A DNA stretch of 43,751 bases from an uncultured Caulobacter sp. (GTDB taxonomy: Bacteria > Pseudomonadota > Alphaproteobacteria > Caulobacterales > Caulobacteraceae). The DNA lies in contig CAJYMH010000032.1 in NCBI GenBank assembly GCA_913776195.1, forward strand, positions 1 through 43,751. The letters are read 5' to 3'. How positions within the stretch are numbered: position 1 is the stretch's first letter; each line of letters begins with the position of its first letter. Made by a program: the position numbers and the translations under genes. The notes below the pieces were generated by a model that was given only the letters and a program-made list of their open reading frames with translations, did not search any database and had not been told where the DNA came from. Positions 35,279 to 43,279 of this stretch are shown piece after piece.

Positions 35279-36736
35279 ATGACTGAGCATGAAAAAATCG
35301 CGGCCGCCATCGTGGAGCGGCTTTCCCAAACCTACCAGCAATCGGTTGAAGCCCTCCGAGGCGCCCTGCGCGCCTATCTGCGGGAAGGCGAGACGCCTGA
35401 TCCGCAACTGCGCGCCGACGGCGCCTTCACCTACCCGGAGTTGCGCATCACCTATGGCGAGGCCGACGCTCACCCCCGCCTGACCCGCGCCTACGCGCGC
35501 CTGTCGCGCCCCGGGACCTACGCCGTGACCGTGACGCGGCCGGACCTCTACGCCGAATACCTGACCGAGCAGCTGGCGCTGCTTATGGCGGACTACGGCG
35601 TCAGCGTCGACGTGGCCCGCTCCACCCAGGAGATTCCCTTCCCCTACGTGCTGGACGGCGCCGCCGATATGGCCTTGGCGGACGTCTCAGCCCAGGCGCT
35701 GGCCCGGCATTTCCCGACCACAGAGCTCGCCTTCATCGGCGACGAGGTGGTGGATGGCATGTTCGAGCCGCTGTTCGACGAGGCCCGTCCGCTGGCCCTC
35801 TTCGACGGCCTGCGGACTGATTTCTCGCTGGCCCGCCTGAAGCACTATACGGGCGCCCCGCCGGAGCACACCCAGCGCTACATCCTGTTCACGAACTACC
35901 ATCGCTATGTCGATGAGTTCGTGCGTTGGGGTCTCGCCGAACTGGCGCGGCCGGACAGCCCCTATATCGCCTTGTCGGGCGCCGGCGGCGTCTATGTCAC
36001 CAAGGATACCAAGAACCCCGATCAGGTGATCGCGGCCAGCGCCTGGCGCCGTCACCAGATGCCCGCCTACCACCTGATCGCCAAGGACGGCCGCGGCGTC
36101 TCGCTTGTCAACATCGGCGTCGGGCCGTCCAACGCCAAGACAATCACTGACCACCTGGCGGTGCTGCGTCCCGAGGCCTGGCTGATGATCGGCCACTGCG
36201 GCGGCCTGCGCCCCAGCCAGACCATCGGCGACTATGTCCTCGCGCACGCCTATCTGCGCGACGACCATGTCCTTGACGACGTGCTGCCGCCGGAAGTGCC
36301 GATCCCGGCCCTGGCCGAGGTGCAGCGCGCCCTATACGACGCGGCCAAGCAGGTGACCGGAGAGAGCGGCGCGGACCTGAAGCGTCGCCTGCGCACCGGC
36401 ACGGTGGTGACCACCGACGACCGGAACTGGGAGCTGCGCTACACGCTCAGCGCCCTGCGCTTCAATCAAAGCCGGGCCGTCGCCATCGACATGGAATCGG
36501 CGACCATCGCCGCCCAGGGTTATCGCTTCCGGGTGCCGTACGGGACGCTGCTGTGCGTCTCCGACAAGCCGCTGCATGGTGAGATCAAGCTGCCCGGCCA
36601 GGCCAACGCCTTCTACGAGCGGGCCATCGGCCAGCACTTGCAGATCGGCCTGGCGACCATCGAGCTGCTGAAGGCCGAAGGCGCGAACCTGCATTCGCGC
36701 AAGCTGCGGGCCTTCGACGAGCCGCCCTTCCGTTAA
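35279..36736 (+). CDS. amn: AMP nucleosidase
   Basis: A 485-residue cytosolic enzyme that splits AMP into adenine and ribose 5-phosphate, adjusting the adenylate pool. The N-terminal regulatory domain covers about residues 1-170. The catalytic nucleoside-phosphorylase-like domain follows, with VSLVNIGVGPSNAKTITDHLAVLRPEAWLMIGHCGGL and the closing AVAIDMESATIAAQGYRFRVPYGTLLCVSDKPLHGEIK, in which the glutamate of DMESA binds ribose. Length and motifs match the family. It ends four bases inside the convergent XRE gene. Confidence 0.96.
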   Translation: MTEHEKIAAAIVERLSQTYQQSVEALRGALRAYLREGETPDPQLRADGAFTYPELRITYGEADAHPRLTRAYARLSRPGTYAVTVTRPDLYAEYLTEQLALLMADYGVSVDVARSTQEIPFPYVLDGAADMALADVSAQALARHFPTTELAFIGDEVVDGMFEPLFDEARPLALFDGLRTDFSLARLKHYTGAPPEHTQRYILFTNYHRYVDEFVRWGLAELARPDSPYIALSGAGGVYVTKDTKNPDQVIAASAWRRHQMPAYHLIAKDGRGVSLVNIGVGPSNAKTITDHLAVLRPEAWLMIGHCGGLRPSQTIGDYVLAHAYLRDDHVLDDVLPPEVPIPALAEVQRALYDAAKQVTGESGADLKRRLRTGTVVTTDDRNWELRYTLSALRFNQSRAVAIDMESATIAAQGYRFRVPYGTLLCVSDKPLHGEIKLPGQANAFYERAIGQHLQIGLATIELLKAEGANLHSRKLRAFDEPPFR

Positions 36737-37161
36737 ACCCGGGGTTCCGGCTCGTCCTCGACCATGGAGCGGATCAGCTCCGCCACGCGCTTGCGTTGGC
36801 GGGCGGTGCGGATTTGCGGAAACCACAGGGCGATATCGCTGCTTTCCGCCGTCTGCAGAAAGGCGGTCAGGTCTGGGGCGGGCGGGTTGGCTGCGGCCTG
36901 AACGTCCGGCGCCTCCAGTCCCTCGAAGAACGTGCTGACCGGCGTCTCCAGCAGTCGGGCGATCTGGTAGAGCTTTGACGCGCTGACCCGATTGGCCGCG
37001 CGCTCGTACTTCTGCACCTGCTGGTAGGTGAGGCCCAGGGACTGCGCGAGCTGTTCCTGATTTACGCCGCGCGCCCGGCGAACCTGCCGGATACGCGCGC
37101 CCACATGGCCGTCCACGGGGTCGGCGGCGGCGCGGTCGTCCTTGGACGCAATCTCTGCCAT
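36733..37161 (-). CDS. XRE-family helix-turn-helix regulator
   Basis: A 142-residue DNA-binding protein. The Cro/C1 helix-turn-helix occupies about residues 20-78 (VGARIRQVRRARGVNQEQLAQSLGLTYQQVQKYERAANRVSASKLYQIARLL). The C-terminal part (FLQTAESSDIALWFPQIRTARQRKRVAELIRSM) is helical and probably dimerises. Several alphaproteobacterial proteins share this size and layout, without a uniform target. The start at 37161 has no clear ribosome site. It diverges from the HTH-anchor gene and overlaps amn at the stop. Confidence 0.88.
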   Translation of the reverse strand: MAEIASKDDRAAADPVDGHVGARIRQVRRARGVNQEQLAQSLGLTYQQVQKYERAANRVSASKLYQIARLLETPVSTFFEGLEAPDVQAAANPPAPDLTAFLQTAESSDIALWFPQIRTARQRKRVAELIRSMVEDEPEPRV

Positions 37162-37312
37162 GTGGAGGGGCGTACGCGTAAAAGATGTGTAAAGCAAGTT
37201 CAACAACCCGATGTGGTCCCAGGCTGATCATGCGACGCCTTTGCGCTAGGCAGTCCGCGTCGCGCATGATTGCTTGGGCGAAAGCAACAAGCTTAACAAT
37301 CGGAGATTGCCG

Positions 37313-38101
37313 ATGGCGCCATCGCGTCCCGATCTGTCGAAAATCGCCCGGCTGACCGAAGGCGAGCGGGCGTGCCTGCGTCTGGTCTATCAGCACTACA
37401 GCTCCAAGCAGATCGCCCGTCGCCTGGCCCTCTCCAAGTCGACGATCGACAAGCGTCTGGTGCGCGCCAAACAGATCTTGGGCGCGGCGGATCGCTTCGA
37501 GGCCGCGCGCTTCCTCGCCGCCGTCGAGGGCGCGCCTGACCATGCAACAGAATTGCAGTCCAACCCGATGGCACTGGCCGAACCCGGCCTGACCCATGCC
37601 CCATCGCCCCGTGGCGACGTGAGGGCGCATGCCGAATCGGACGGGTCTGGAAAATCCCATGGAGACGTATCTTCGCAGCGAACTTCAGAGGCTGCGGGAG
37701 GAGTGGAGCGGCCTGGTGGACCAGGCTCCCCCGCTTCCGGTCTTCCAATGGGAAGTTCTGAAGGAGGTCCTGCTCGACCATACCCACACGCCGGTCCACG
37801 AGATGGTGGTGAGGGGAGCCTTGGCGGCGGTGCTCAAGCAGGCGCCGTTCCTGACTCCGGAGCTTCTGCTTCAGAACATTCTCGTCGTGGCGCACAGCGC
37901 CTTGGACCAGGACTTCGCGGCGGGGCTCGACGACGCTCCGGAGGCGCCGATGACCTGAGCCCCGTGGCCAAACTGGGTGTTCTCGCCGCTGTCGCCATCG
38001 CGCTCGCACTGCTGTTCGGCGCGACGGCCAAGGCCTTGGACCTCCTGAACCGCCTGTGCGTGGCCACGTCGATTTGCGAGTGGCCGACGCGAAAAACCTG
38101 A
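37313..38101 (+). CDS. LuxR-type HTH protein with C-terminal membrane anchor
   Basis: A 262-residue protein. Residues about 10-55 form a LuxR/sigma-4-type helix-turn-helix (LTEGERACLRLVYQHYSSKQIARRLALSKSTIDKRLVRAKQIL). Residues about 220-246 form one membrane helix (KLGVLAAVAIALALLFGATAKALDLL) with a short tail. The linker between, about residues 105-215, is glycine, arginine and serine rich and has the composition of an out-of-frame translation; the same DNA carries another frame at 37629-37958. HTH-anchor proteins of this form occur in alphaproteobacteria. CGGAG precedes the ATG by seven bases. Confidence 0.65.
   Translation: MAPSRPDLSKIARLTEGERACLRLVYQHYSSKQIARRLALSKSTIDKRLVRAKQILGAADRFEAARFLAAVEGAPDHATELQSNPMALAEPGLTHAPSPRGDVRAHAESDGSGKSHGDVSSQRTSEAAGGVERPGGPGSPASGLPMGSSEGGPARPYPHAGPRDGGEGSLGGGAQAGAVPDSGASASEHSRRGAQRLGPGLRGGARRRSGGADDLSPVAKLGVLAAVAIALALLFGATAKALDLLNRLCVATSICEWPTRKT
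37629..37958 (+). CDS. Nested coding sequence inside the HTH-anchor gene
   Basis: A 109-residue protein in the +1-shifted phase, wholly within the linker part of the gene at 37313-38101. It reads MPNRTGLENPMETYLRSELQ, then well-formed amphipathic helices (WEVLKEVLLDHTHTPVHEMVV, GALAAVLKQAPFLTPELLLQNILVVAHSALDQDF). Third codon positions in this frame are mostly G or C, while the linker in the other frame is low-complexity. GAGGG lies three bases before the ATG. The frame opens just after a TGA at 37620. It is either a true overlapping gene or evidence of frameshifts in this stretch. No family is recognised. Confidence 0.6.
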   Translation: MPNRTGLENPMETYLRSELQRLREEWSGLVDQAPPLPVFQWEVLKEVLLDHTHTPVHEMVVRGALAAVLKQAPFLTPELLLQNILVVAHSALDQDFAAGLDDAPEAPMT

Positions 38102-38142
38102 TGACGCGCGGCTGTGAAACTCCGCGCTTTGAAAGATCGAAG

Positions 38143-38481
38143 ATGAGCATGGAAGTTCGTGAAGCCGCCGCCCTGGAAATCGCCGCCGCGCTGTTCGCCG
38201 GCGAGGAGGCCCTCGACAATTCACTCGCCAGCATCGCGGCGGTGATGTCGCGCTTTCCGGCCACCCGCGCCCGGGCGGGCCTCAGCATCGCCCATGGTCA
38301 GCAGCTCCTCGAGGCCGCTGGGGAAGTCACCGCGCTGCTGACTGAAGCGCGCGGCAAGTTGTGGACGCTGCATCAGAAGTTGGAGGCGACCCAGCGCCAA
38401 GTCGGTTTGGGGCACGTCGCCTACGGTCCAGGCGACAAGCCGGAGTTTCCGGCCGCCGCCCGCGCTGGCGAAAGGGCCTGA
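38143..38481 (+). CDS. Hypothetical helical protein
   Basis: A 112-residue protein starting MSMEVREAAALEIAAALFAGEEALDNSLASIAAVMSRFPATRARAGLS, then AHGQQLLEAAGEVTALLTEARGKLWTLHQKLEATQRQVG. It is almost all helix, with heptad-like leucines that suggest a coiled coil or bundle. The start could be ATG at 38143 or 38149. It follows the HTH-anchor gene after 41 bases on the same strand and may share its transcript. No family is recognised. Confidence 0.6.
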   Translation: MSMEVREAAALEIAAALFAGEEALDNSLASIAAVMSRFPATRARAGLSIAHGQQLLEAAGEVTALLTEARGKLWTLHQKLEATQRQVGLGHVAYGPGDKPEFPAAARAGERA

Positions 38482-38499
38482 CTTCCCGTTCACGGCGAT

Positions 38500-38961
38500 A
38501 TGAGACACCTTGGCCCCTGGGGAGACTCCGGGGGCCGTTTCGTGTTCGCGCTGATACTTTCGGTCCTGTGGATCGCACTGCAGATCGTCGTCTGTCTTGC
38601 GGCCGCTCATCGTGGCGGAGCGACGGAACGCATCGCCGCTTTCGGATCACTGGCGGCCTGGGGCGCTTCCACCCTCGTGGCGCGACCAGACCTCCATGCT
38701 GCGCAATACGGCACCGCGGTGATCGACGCCGCCATGCTGGCTCTGCTGACTTGGCTCGCCTTGCGTACGCCGCGGCTCTGGCTGATGACGGCCGCGGGAG
38801 CGCAACTGATCTCGCTGATGATCCATCTGCGGTTCGCATTGAATCCTCAGGCCGTCATGGCCGCGACCTATCTGTCGGCCTTGCAGGTGACCTACTGGGT
38901 GACCCTGGTCTCCATCGCCATCGGCGTCTTCGTCGGAAGGCGGGGCAAACCTGCAGGCTGA
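38500..38961 (+). CDS. Hypothetical integral membrane protein
   Basis: A 153-residue protein with about five hydrophobic helices (FVFALILSVLWIALQIVVCLAAA, FGSLAAWGASTLVA, AVIDAAMLALLTWLAL, LWLMTAAGAQLISLMIHL, VTYWVTLVSIAIGVFVG). No motif for transport or catalysis is seen. Third codon positions are only moderately G/C biased. The ribosome site is weak. It follows the helical protein by 18 bases. The helix pattern supports a real gene, though not strongly. Confidence 0.5.
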   Translation: MRHLGPWGDSGGRFVFALILSVLWIALQIVVCLAAAHRGGATERIAAFGSLAAWGASTLVARPDLHAAQYGTAVIDAAMLALLTWLALRTPRLWLMTAAGAQLISLMIHLRFALNPQAVMAATYLSALQVTYWVTLVSIAIGVFVGRRGKPAG

Positions 38962-39182
38962 AGTTCGCAACCGCCGCCTTCGACAGCCAGCGGGCGGGCT
39001 TCATGCTGATCGCCCTGCTGCTCACCGGGTTGGCGGGCGCCAGCTTCATCCGAGGCGGCGGCCCGCTGGAGCGGCGCGCCGCGTGAAACTTGGTCCGAGT
39101 CGGCAAGATGCCTCTTGCCTAGCGGCTCAAGGCGAAGCTTTGTGCGCGACCGATCTGAGCGGTAACCTTAATGGAAGGCGCG

Positions 39183-40532
39183 ATGCAGGCGATCTCGATC
39201 CTGGCTTTCCCCTGGCGTGAGCCGGCGGCGGTGCTTTGCGCCTTCGCCGAGGAGCCCTTCGCCATGGGACTGCTGTCGGGAGGCGGCGGCGCGCAGGGCC
39301 GATGGTCCTACGTCCTGCGGGAGCCGGACCGCACCGCGATGCTGCGGCCCGGCGACGTGGAGAGCCCCGCGGTCGTGCTGCGCGACCTGCTCGGCGACAG
39401 CCAGCCGCACGATCCTTCCGGGCCGCCCTTCCAAGGCGGGCTCGCCGGGCTGGCGGCCTATGAGCTGGGCGCCCGGTTCGAGCCCGTGGACCTGCCGCGG
39501 GCCGACGGGTGGGCGGATCTGACCGTCGGCCGCTATCCTGCGCTGCTGGCCTTCGATCACGCCGCCCGACGCGTCCTGGCCGTGGGGCGAGGCGAGAACG
39601 CCGCCCGGGCCGAAGCCTGCGCCCAACAGGCGGCGCGGTGGCTGGACGGGGCCGAGCGCCCGACCGCATCCGGGCCGCTGGCCACCGCCTTTGATCCGCT
39701 GCACCCGCCGCAGGTCTATGAGCGCGCGGTGGCCGAGGTGGTCAGCCGCATCATCGACGGAGAGCTCTTCCAGGCCAATATCGCGCGCGGCTGGGCCGGA
39801 CGCCTGGCGCAAGAGGCGCGGCCGTTCGACGTCATCCGCCGCCTGCTCGACGACAGTCCCGCGCCCTTCGCGGCCTATCTGCGTCTCCCATCGTCGGCGG
39901 TGGTGTCCAATTCTCCGGAGCGGTTCCTCGCCTCCAGCGCCGGCGGCTATCGTGTCGAGACGCGGCCGATCAAGGGCACCCGCCCGCGGGGACGCAACGC
40001 CGCCGAGGACGCCGCCTTGGTCGAGGAGCTGCGGGGCAGCGCCAAGGATCGCGCCGAGAACCTGATGATCGTCGATCTCATGCGTAACGATCTGGCGCGG
40101 GTCTGTTCGCCGGGCGCGGTGACGGCGCCGGAGCTGTTCCGGGTCGAGAGCTACGCCAACGTCCATCATCTAGTCTCGACTGTGACAGGCCGCCTGGCGC
40201 CGGGCTTGACCGCCATCGACCTTCTTCGTGCGGCCTTCCCGCCCGGCTCGATCACCGGCGCGCCCAAGGTGCAGGCGATGAAGGTGATCTGCGGCCTGGA
40301 GGCCCCGCGCGGTCCCTATTGCGGCTCGCTGTTCTGGGCCGGCTTCGACGGGGCGCTGGATTCCAGCGTCCTGATCCGCACCGTGGCCTTTATCGAGGAC
40401 GACGATGGCTGGCGCTTCGAGGCGCGAGCCGGCGCCGGCATCGTGGCCGACAGCGATCCGGCGGCAGAGCGTCAGGAGACGGAGGACAAGATCTGCGCCC
40501 TGCGTCGCGCCCTCCTGGGAGGCGAGGCTTGA
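39183..40532 (+). CDS. pabB: Aminodeoxychorismate synthase component I
   Basis: A 449-residue chorismate-using enzyme that adds an amino group to chorismate for p-aminobenzoate and folate synthesis. The C-terminal chorismate-binding domain has ELFQANIARGW, VVSNSPERFL, TRPIKGTRPRG, DLMRNDLARV and PPGSITGAPKVQAMKVICGLE. The N-terminal half (about 1-165) is the usual divergent region. The glutamine amidotransferase partner PabA is not in the window. AAGG lies six bases before ATG at 39183; an ATG at 39171 is an alternative. Coupled to pabC. Anthranilate synthase is less likely given the neighbour. Confidence 0.92.
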   Translation: MQAISILAFPWREPAAVLCAFAEEPFAMGLLSGGGGAQGRWSYVLREPDRTAMLRPGDVESPAVVLRDLLGDSQPHDPSGPPFQGGLAGLAAYELGARFEPVDLPRADGWADLTVGRYPALLAFDHAARRVLAVGRGENAARAEACAQQAARWLDGAERPTASGPLATAFDPLHPPQVYERAVAEVVSRIIDGELFQANIARGWAGRLAQEARPFDVIRRLLDDSPAPFAAYLRLPSSAVVSNSPERFLASSAGGYRVETRPIKGTRPRGRNAAEDAALVEELRGSAKDRAENLMIVDLMRNDLARVCSPGAVTAPELFRVESYANVHHLVSTVTGRLAPGLTAIDLLRAAFPPGSITGAPKVQAMKVICGLEAPRGPYCGSLFWAGFDGALDSSVLIRTVAFIEDDDGWRFEARAGAGIVADSDPAAERQETEDKICALRRALLGGEA

Positions 40533-41296
40533 TCCCCACCGACGATCGCGGCCTGCTGCTCGGCGATGGGCTGTTCGAAACCCTGCTCGCCGTCGATGGC
40601 CGCATGGCGCACTGGGCGGCTCATTGGGCGAGGCTGACCGCCGGATGCGCGACCCTGGGCCTGCCGCTGCCTGACGAATTCCAGACCCGCGTGGCCTGCA
40701 CCAACGCCCTGGCGACGGCGCTGCTCAACAAGGGCCGGGCCGCGGTGCGTCTGACCCTGACCGCCGGATCGGGCGGACGAGGCCTTGAGCGGCCCCAGGC
40801 GATCACGGCGAGGGTCTTCGTCACCGTCGCTCCGGCTCCGGAAGCGGTCTTGGCCCCCGCCGCCCTGGCGGTCAGTCACGTACGCCGCAATGACGGGTCC
40901 CCCGCTTCCCGGCTGAAAAGCCTGGCCTATCTCGATAATGTCCTGGCCCGACGCGAGGCGTTGGCCGGCGGCGCTGACGAGGCCCTGATGCTGAACACGC
41001 GCGGCGAGCCCGCCTGCGCCTCCGCCGCCAACCTCTTCTGGATCATGGGCGGCAAGCTGGCGACCCCGGCGCTGGAGTGCGGCGTGCTGGCGGGGATCAC
41101 GCGCGCCCGCGTCATCGATCAGGCGAAAAGGCAGGGAATAGACGTTGTGGAGGGGCGCTTCACCCTCGACGCGCTGAAGGCCTGCCAGGGCGCGTTCATC
41201 ACCAACAGTCTGATCGGTCTGCGCGCCGTATCGCGCCTTGATGGCGCGGTTCTGCCCGCCAACCGGCTATTTGGCGTGCTGGCCGCCGGCCTCTGA
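40529..41296 (+). CDS. pabC: Aminodeoxychorismate lyase, class IV PLP enzyme
   Basis: A 255-residue PLP enzyme that splits aminodeoxychorismate to p-aminobenzoate and pyruvate. Signs are DRGLLLGDGLFETLLAVDGRMAHWAAHWARL, the lysine of RLKSLAYLDNVLARREA that binds PLP, and DEALMLNTRGEPACASAANLFWI with the phosphate-binding serine-alanine-asparagine region. The start is TTG at 40529, overlapping the pabB stop as TTGA, with GGAGG six bases upstream. Class IV aminotransferases (branched-chain or D-alanine) look similar, but the position after pabB decides. It completes the two-gene p-aminobenzoate unit. Confidence 0.9.
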   Translation: MIPTDDRGLLLGDGLFETLLAVDGRMAHWAAHWARLTAGCATLGLPLPDEFQTRVACTNALATALLNKGRAAVRLTLTAGSGGRGLERPQAITARVFVTVAPAPEAVLAPAALAVSHVRRNDGSPASRLKSLAYLDNVLARREALAGGADEALMLNTRGEPACASAANLFWIMGGKLATPALECGVLAGITRARVIDQAKRQGIDVVEGRFTLDALKACQGAFITNSLIGLRAVSRLDGAVLPANRLFGVLAAGL

Positions 41297-41425
41297 CGGA
41301 AGATTTAGTCTCGAACGCAAGATGTTGCGTTGCAACAGAGTGTTGCTGTCATCTTGTCGTGCTTGACGTAGCGTGACGGCTGGTCGATCAACCGGGCCTC
41401 CCACCGCCTGAAAGCCCAAGAGCCC

Positions 41426-42892
41426 ATGACTCGATCCGTCCGCTCGCCCCGCATCACCCGCGACCGCCGGACCAAGATCGTCGCCACCCTAGGGCCAGCC
41501 AGCGCCGATCCGAAAGTGATCGAAACGCTGTTCAAGGCGGGCGTCGATGTGTTCCGCCTCAACTTCAGCCACGGCGACCATGCCGACCACGCCGCCCGTC
41601 TGGAGACGATCCGCGCGCTGGAGGCGCGCTATCGTCGACCCATCGGCGTGCTGGCCGACATCCAGGGCCCCAAGCTGCGCATCGGCCGTTTCCAGGCGGG
41701 CCATGTGGTCCTCGCCAACGGCCGTCCGTTCCGTCTCGACTTCGATCCGACCCCGGGAAACCTGGACCGGGTGAACCTGCCGCACCCGGAGATCATCTCC
41801 GCCGCCCAGATCGGCATGCGGCTGCTTCTGGACGACGGCAAGGTCCAGCTGCGCGTCACCCGCGTGGCGCCCGATCACCTGCAGACGGAGGTAATCGTCG
41901 GCGGCCGCCTGTCCGACCGCAAGGGCGTCAACGTCCCGGACGTGGCCCTCGACATCGCCGCCCTGACCCAGAAAGATCGGGCCGACCTGGCCTTCGCCTT
42001 GGAGGCCGGCGTCGACTTCGTAGGCCTGTCCTTCGTGCAGAGCGCCCGCGACGTGATCGAGGCGCGTGAGATCATCGGCGACCGCGCCTGGATCGTCTCC
42101 AAGATCGAGAAGCCCCAGGCCCTCGCCGACCTGGAAGCCATTGTCGAGCTGTCGGACGGCGTCATGGTCGCCCGCGGCGATCTGGGCGTTGAGCTGCCGC
42201 CTGAAGAAGTGCCGCTGGCGCAAAAGCGCATCATCTCGGTGTCCACCCGCTTGGGTAAGCCGGTCATCGTCGCCACCCAGATGCTGGAAAGCATGATCTC
42301 CGCGCCAACCCCGACCCGCGCCGAGGCCTCCGACGTGGCCGGCGCGGTGTTCGACGGCGCCGACGCGGTGATGCTGTCGGCCGAGACGGCCGCCGGCCAG
42401 TTCCCCGTGGAGGCGGTGGGCGTCATGAGCCGCATCCTGGCCCGCGTCGAGCGCGACGAGGGGTGGCGCACCCTGACCGAGCGCCGCCGCGCCCGGCCCG
42501 AGCGCAATTCCAGCGACGCCATCGCCGCCGCCGCGCGTCAGGTGGCCGAGGCCATCGAGGCGGCCGCCATCGTCGCCTACACCCAGACCGGCGGATCGGC
42601 CCTGCGCATCTCGCGCGAGCGTCCGCTGCGCCCGGTCCTGGCTGTCTCGCCGGTGATCAACACCGGACGCCGCCTGGCCCTGGCCTGGGGCGTGGAGGCG
42701 GTTGAGGTGCCCCCTGTGGAGCGGATGACCGACGCGGTCGTCCAGGCGTGCGAAACCGCCCGTCGTCAGGGGCTCGCCGCCCTGCAGGACGAGATCGTCG
42801 TGGTCGCCGGCGTGCCCTTCGGCACCGCGGGCGGCACCAACGCCCTGCGCGTCGCCAAGGTCGGCGCCCGGGCGATCCGCGAAGAGGACTAA
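41426..42892 (+). CDS. pyk: Pyruvate kinase
   Basis: A 488-residue cytosolic enzyme making pyruvate and ATP from phosphoenolpyruvate and ADP. Conserved segments are TKIVATLGPAS, FRLNFSHGDHADH, GVLADIQGPKLRIG, the catalytic lysine in AWIVSKIEKPQAL, MVARGDLGVELPPEEVPLAQKRII and ATQMLESMISAPTPTRAEASDVAGAVFDGADAVMLSAETAAG. The C-terminal allosteric domain is complete. A TTGAC at 41363 could be part of its promoter, and a short hairpin (TGTTGC, GCAACA) at 41323-41337 precedes it. Together with fbp in the same window, it marks central carbon metabolism genes, not an operon. Confidence 0.97.
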   Translation: MTRSVRSPRITRDRRTKIVATLGPASADPKVIETLFKAGVDVFRLNFSHGDHADHAARLETIRALEARYRRPIGVLADIQGPKLRIGRFQAGHVVLANGRPFRLDFDPTPGNLDRVNLPHPEIISAAQIGMRLLLDDGKVQLRVTRVAPDHLQTEVIVGGRLSDRKGVNVPDVALDIAALTQKDRADLAFALEAGVDFVGLSFVQSARDVIEAREIIGDRAWIVSKIEKPQALADLEAIVELSDGVMVARGDLGVELPPEEVPLAQKRIISVSTRLGKPVIVATQMLESMISAPTPTRAEASDVAGAVFDGADAVMLSAETAAGQFPVEAVGVMSRILARVERDEGWRTLTERRRARPERNSSDAIAAAARQVAEAIEAAAIVAYTQTGGSALRISRERPLRPVLAVSPVINTGRRLALAWGVEAVEVPPVERMTDAVVQACETARRQGLAALQDEIVVVAGVPFGTAGGTNALRVAKVGARAIREED

Positions 42893-42949
42893 TCCAAGCG
42901 GAGCCGTAAGGCGTGTCGGGCGTTGAGGTGGTCCAAGACGGAGACCTCG

Positions 42950-43261
42950 ATGCCTGACAATTCCACCGACCTGCACGTTCCCCGCGAAAGCCTGCAGAAG
43001 AAGACCCTGCACCTGCACTACGCCATCGCCTCGCTCATGGAGGAGTTGGAGGCGGTCGACTGGTACCGCCAGCGTGCGGACGACACCGACGACGAAGAGC
43101 TGAAGAAAATCCTCCTGCACAACGCGCGCGAAGAGATCGAACACGCGGCCATGGCCCTGGAATGGATCCGTCGCAACGACGCCGAGTTCGACGCGCAGCT
43201 GCGCGAGTACCTCTTCGTGGAGGGCTCCATCACCGGCCATGAAGAAGAGGTCGAGGGGTAG
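42950..43261 (+). CDS. Encapsulated-ferritin-type iron oxidase (EncFtn-like)
   Basis: A 103-residue two-helix ferritin-like protein very close in sequence to the Rhodospirillum rubrum EncFtn. The ferroxidase residues sit at the same numbers: E32, W38, Y39, E62 and H65, within SLMEELEAVDWYRQRADD and NAREEIEHAAMALEWIRRND. EncFtn forms a ring that oxidises iron inside an encapsulin shell. Here the protein ends at EEEVEG and has no C-terminal targeting peptide of the LGIGSL type. No shell gene is seen in the 490 bases that follow. GGAG precedes the ATG by six bases. Function outside a shell or with a distant shell gene is possible. Confidence 0.82.
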   Translation: MPDNSTDLHVPRESLQKKTLHLHYAIASLMEELEAVDWYRQRADDTDDEELKKILLHNAREEIEHAAMALEWIRRNDAEFDAQLREYLFVEGSITGHEEEVEG

Positions 43262-43279
43262 GGGCAGGGGGGGAGGGGG
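43255..43279 (+). other. G-quadruplex motif across the EncFtn stop codon
   Basis: Runs of four, four, seven and five G (43255-43258, 43261-43264, 43267-43273, 43275-43279) separated by TA, CA and A. This fits a tight four-stack G-quadruplex. The TAG stop lies inside it. Confidence 0.6.

Noticed and set aside
37270..37287. Inverted repeat TTGCTT-N6-AAGCAA upstream of the HTH-anchor gene as an operator
   Set aside because: The arms are only six bases, with no family of regulators known to me that fits; recorded as a possible hairpin only.
39003..39086. A 27-residue hydrophobic ORF (MLIALLLTGLAGASF...) before pabB
   Set aside because: No ribosome site, very short, and the start is ambiguous; it could be real but cannot be supported.
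42923..42936. TTGAGGTGGTCCAA before the EncFtn gene as a FixK box
   Set aside because: The second half-site is CCAA, and the element is only 14 bases before the ATG, too close for activation.
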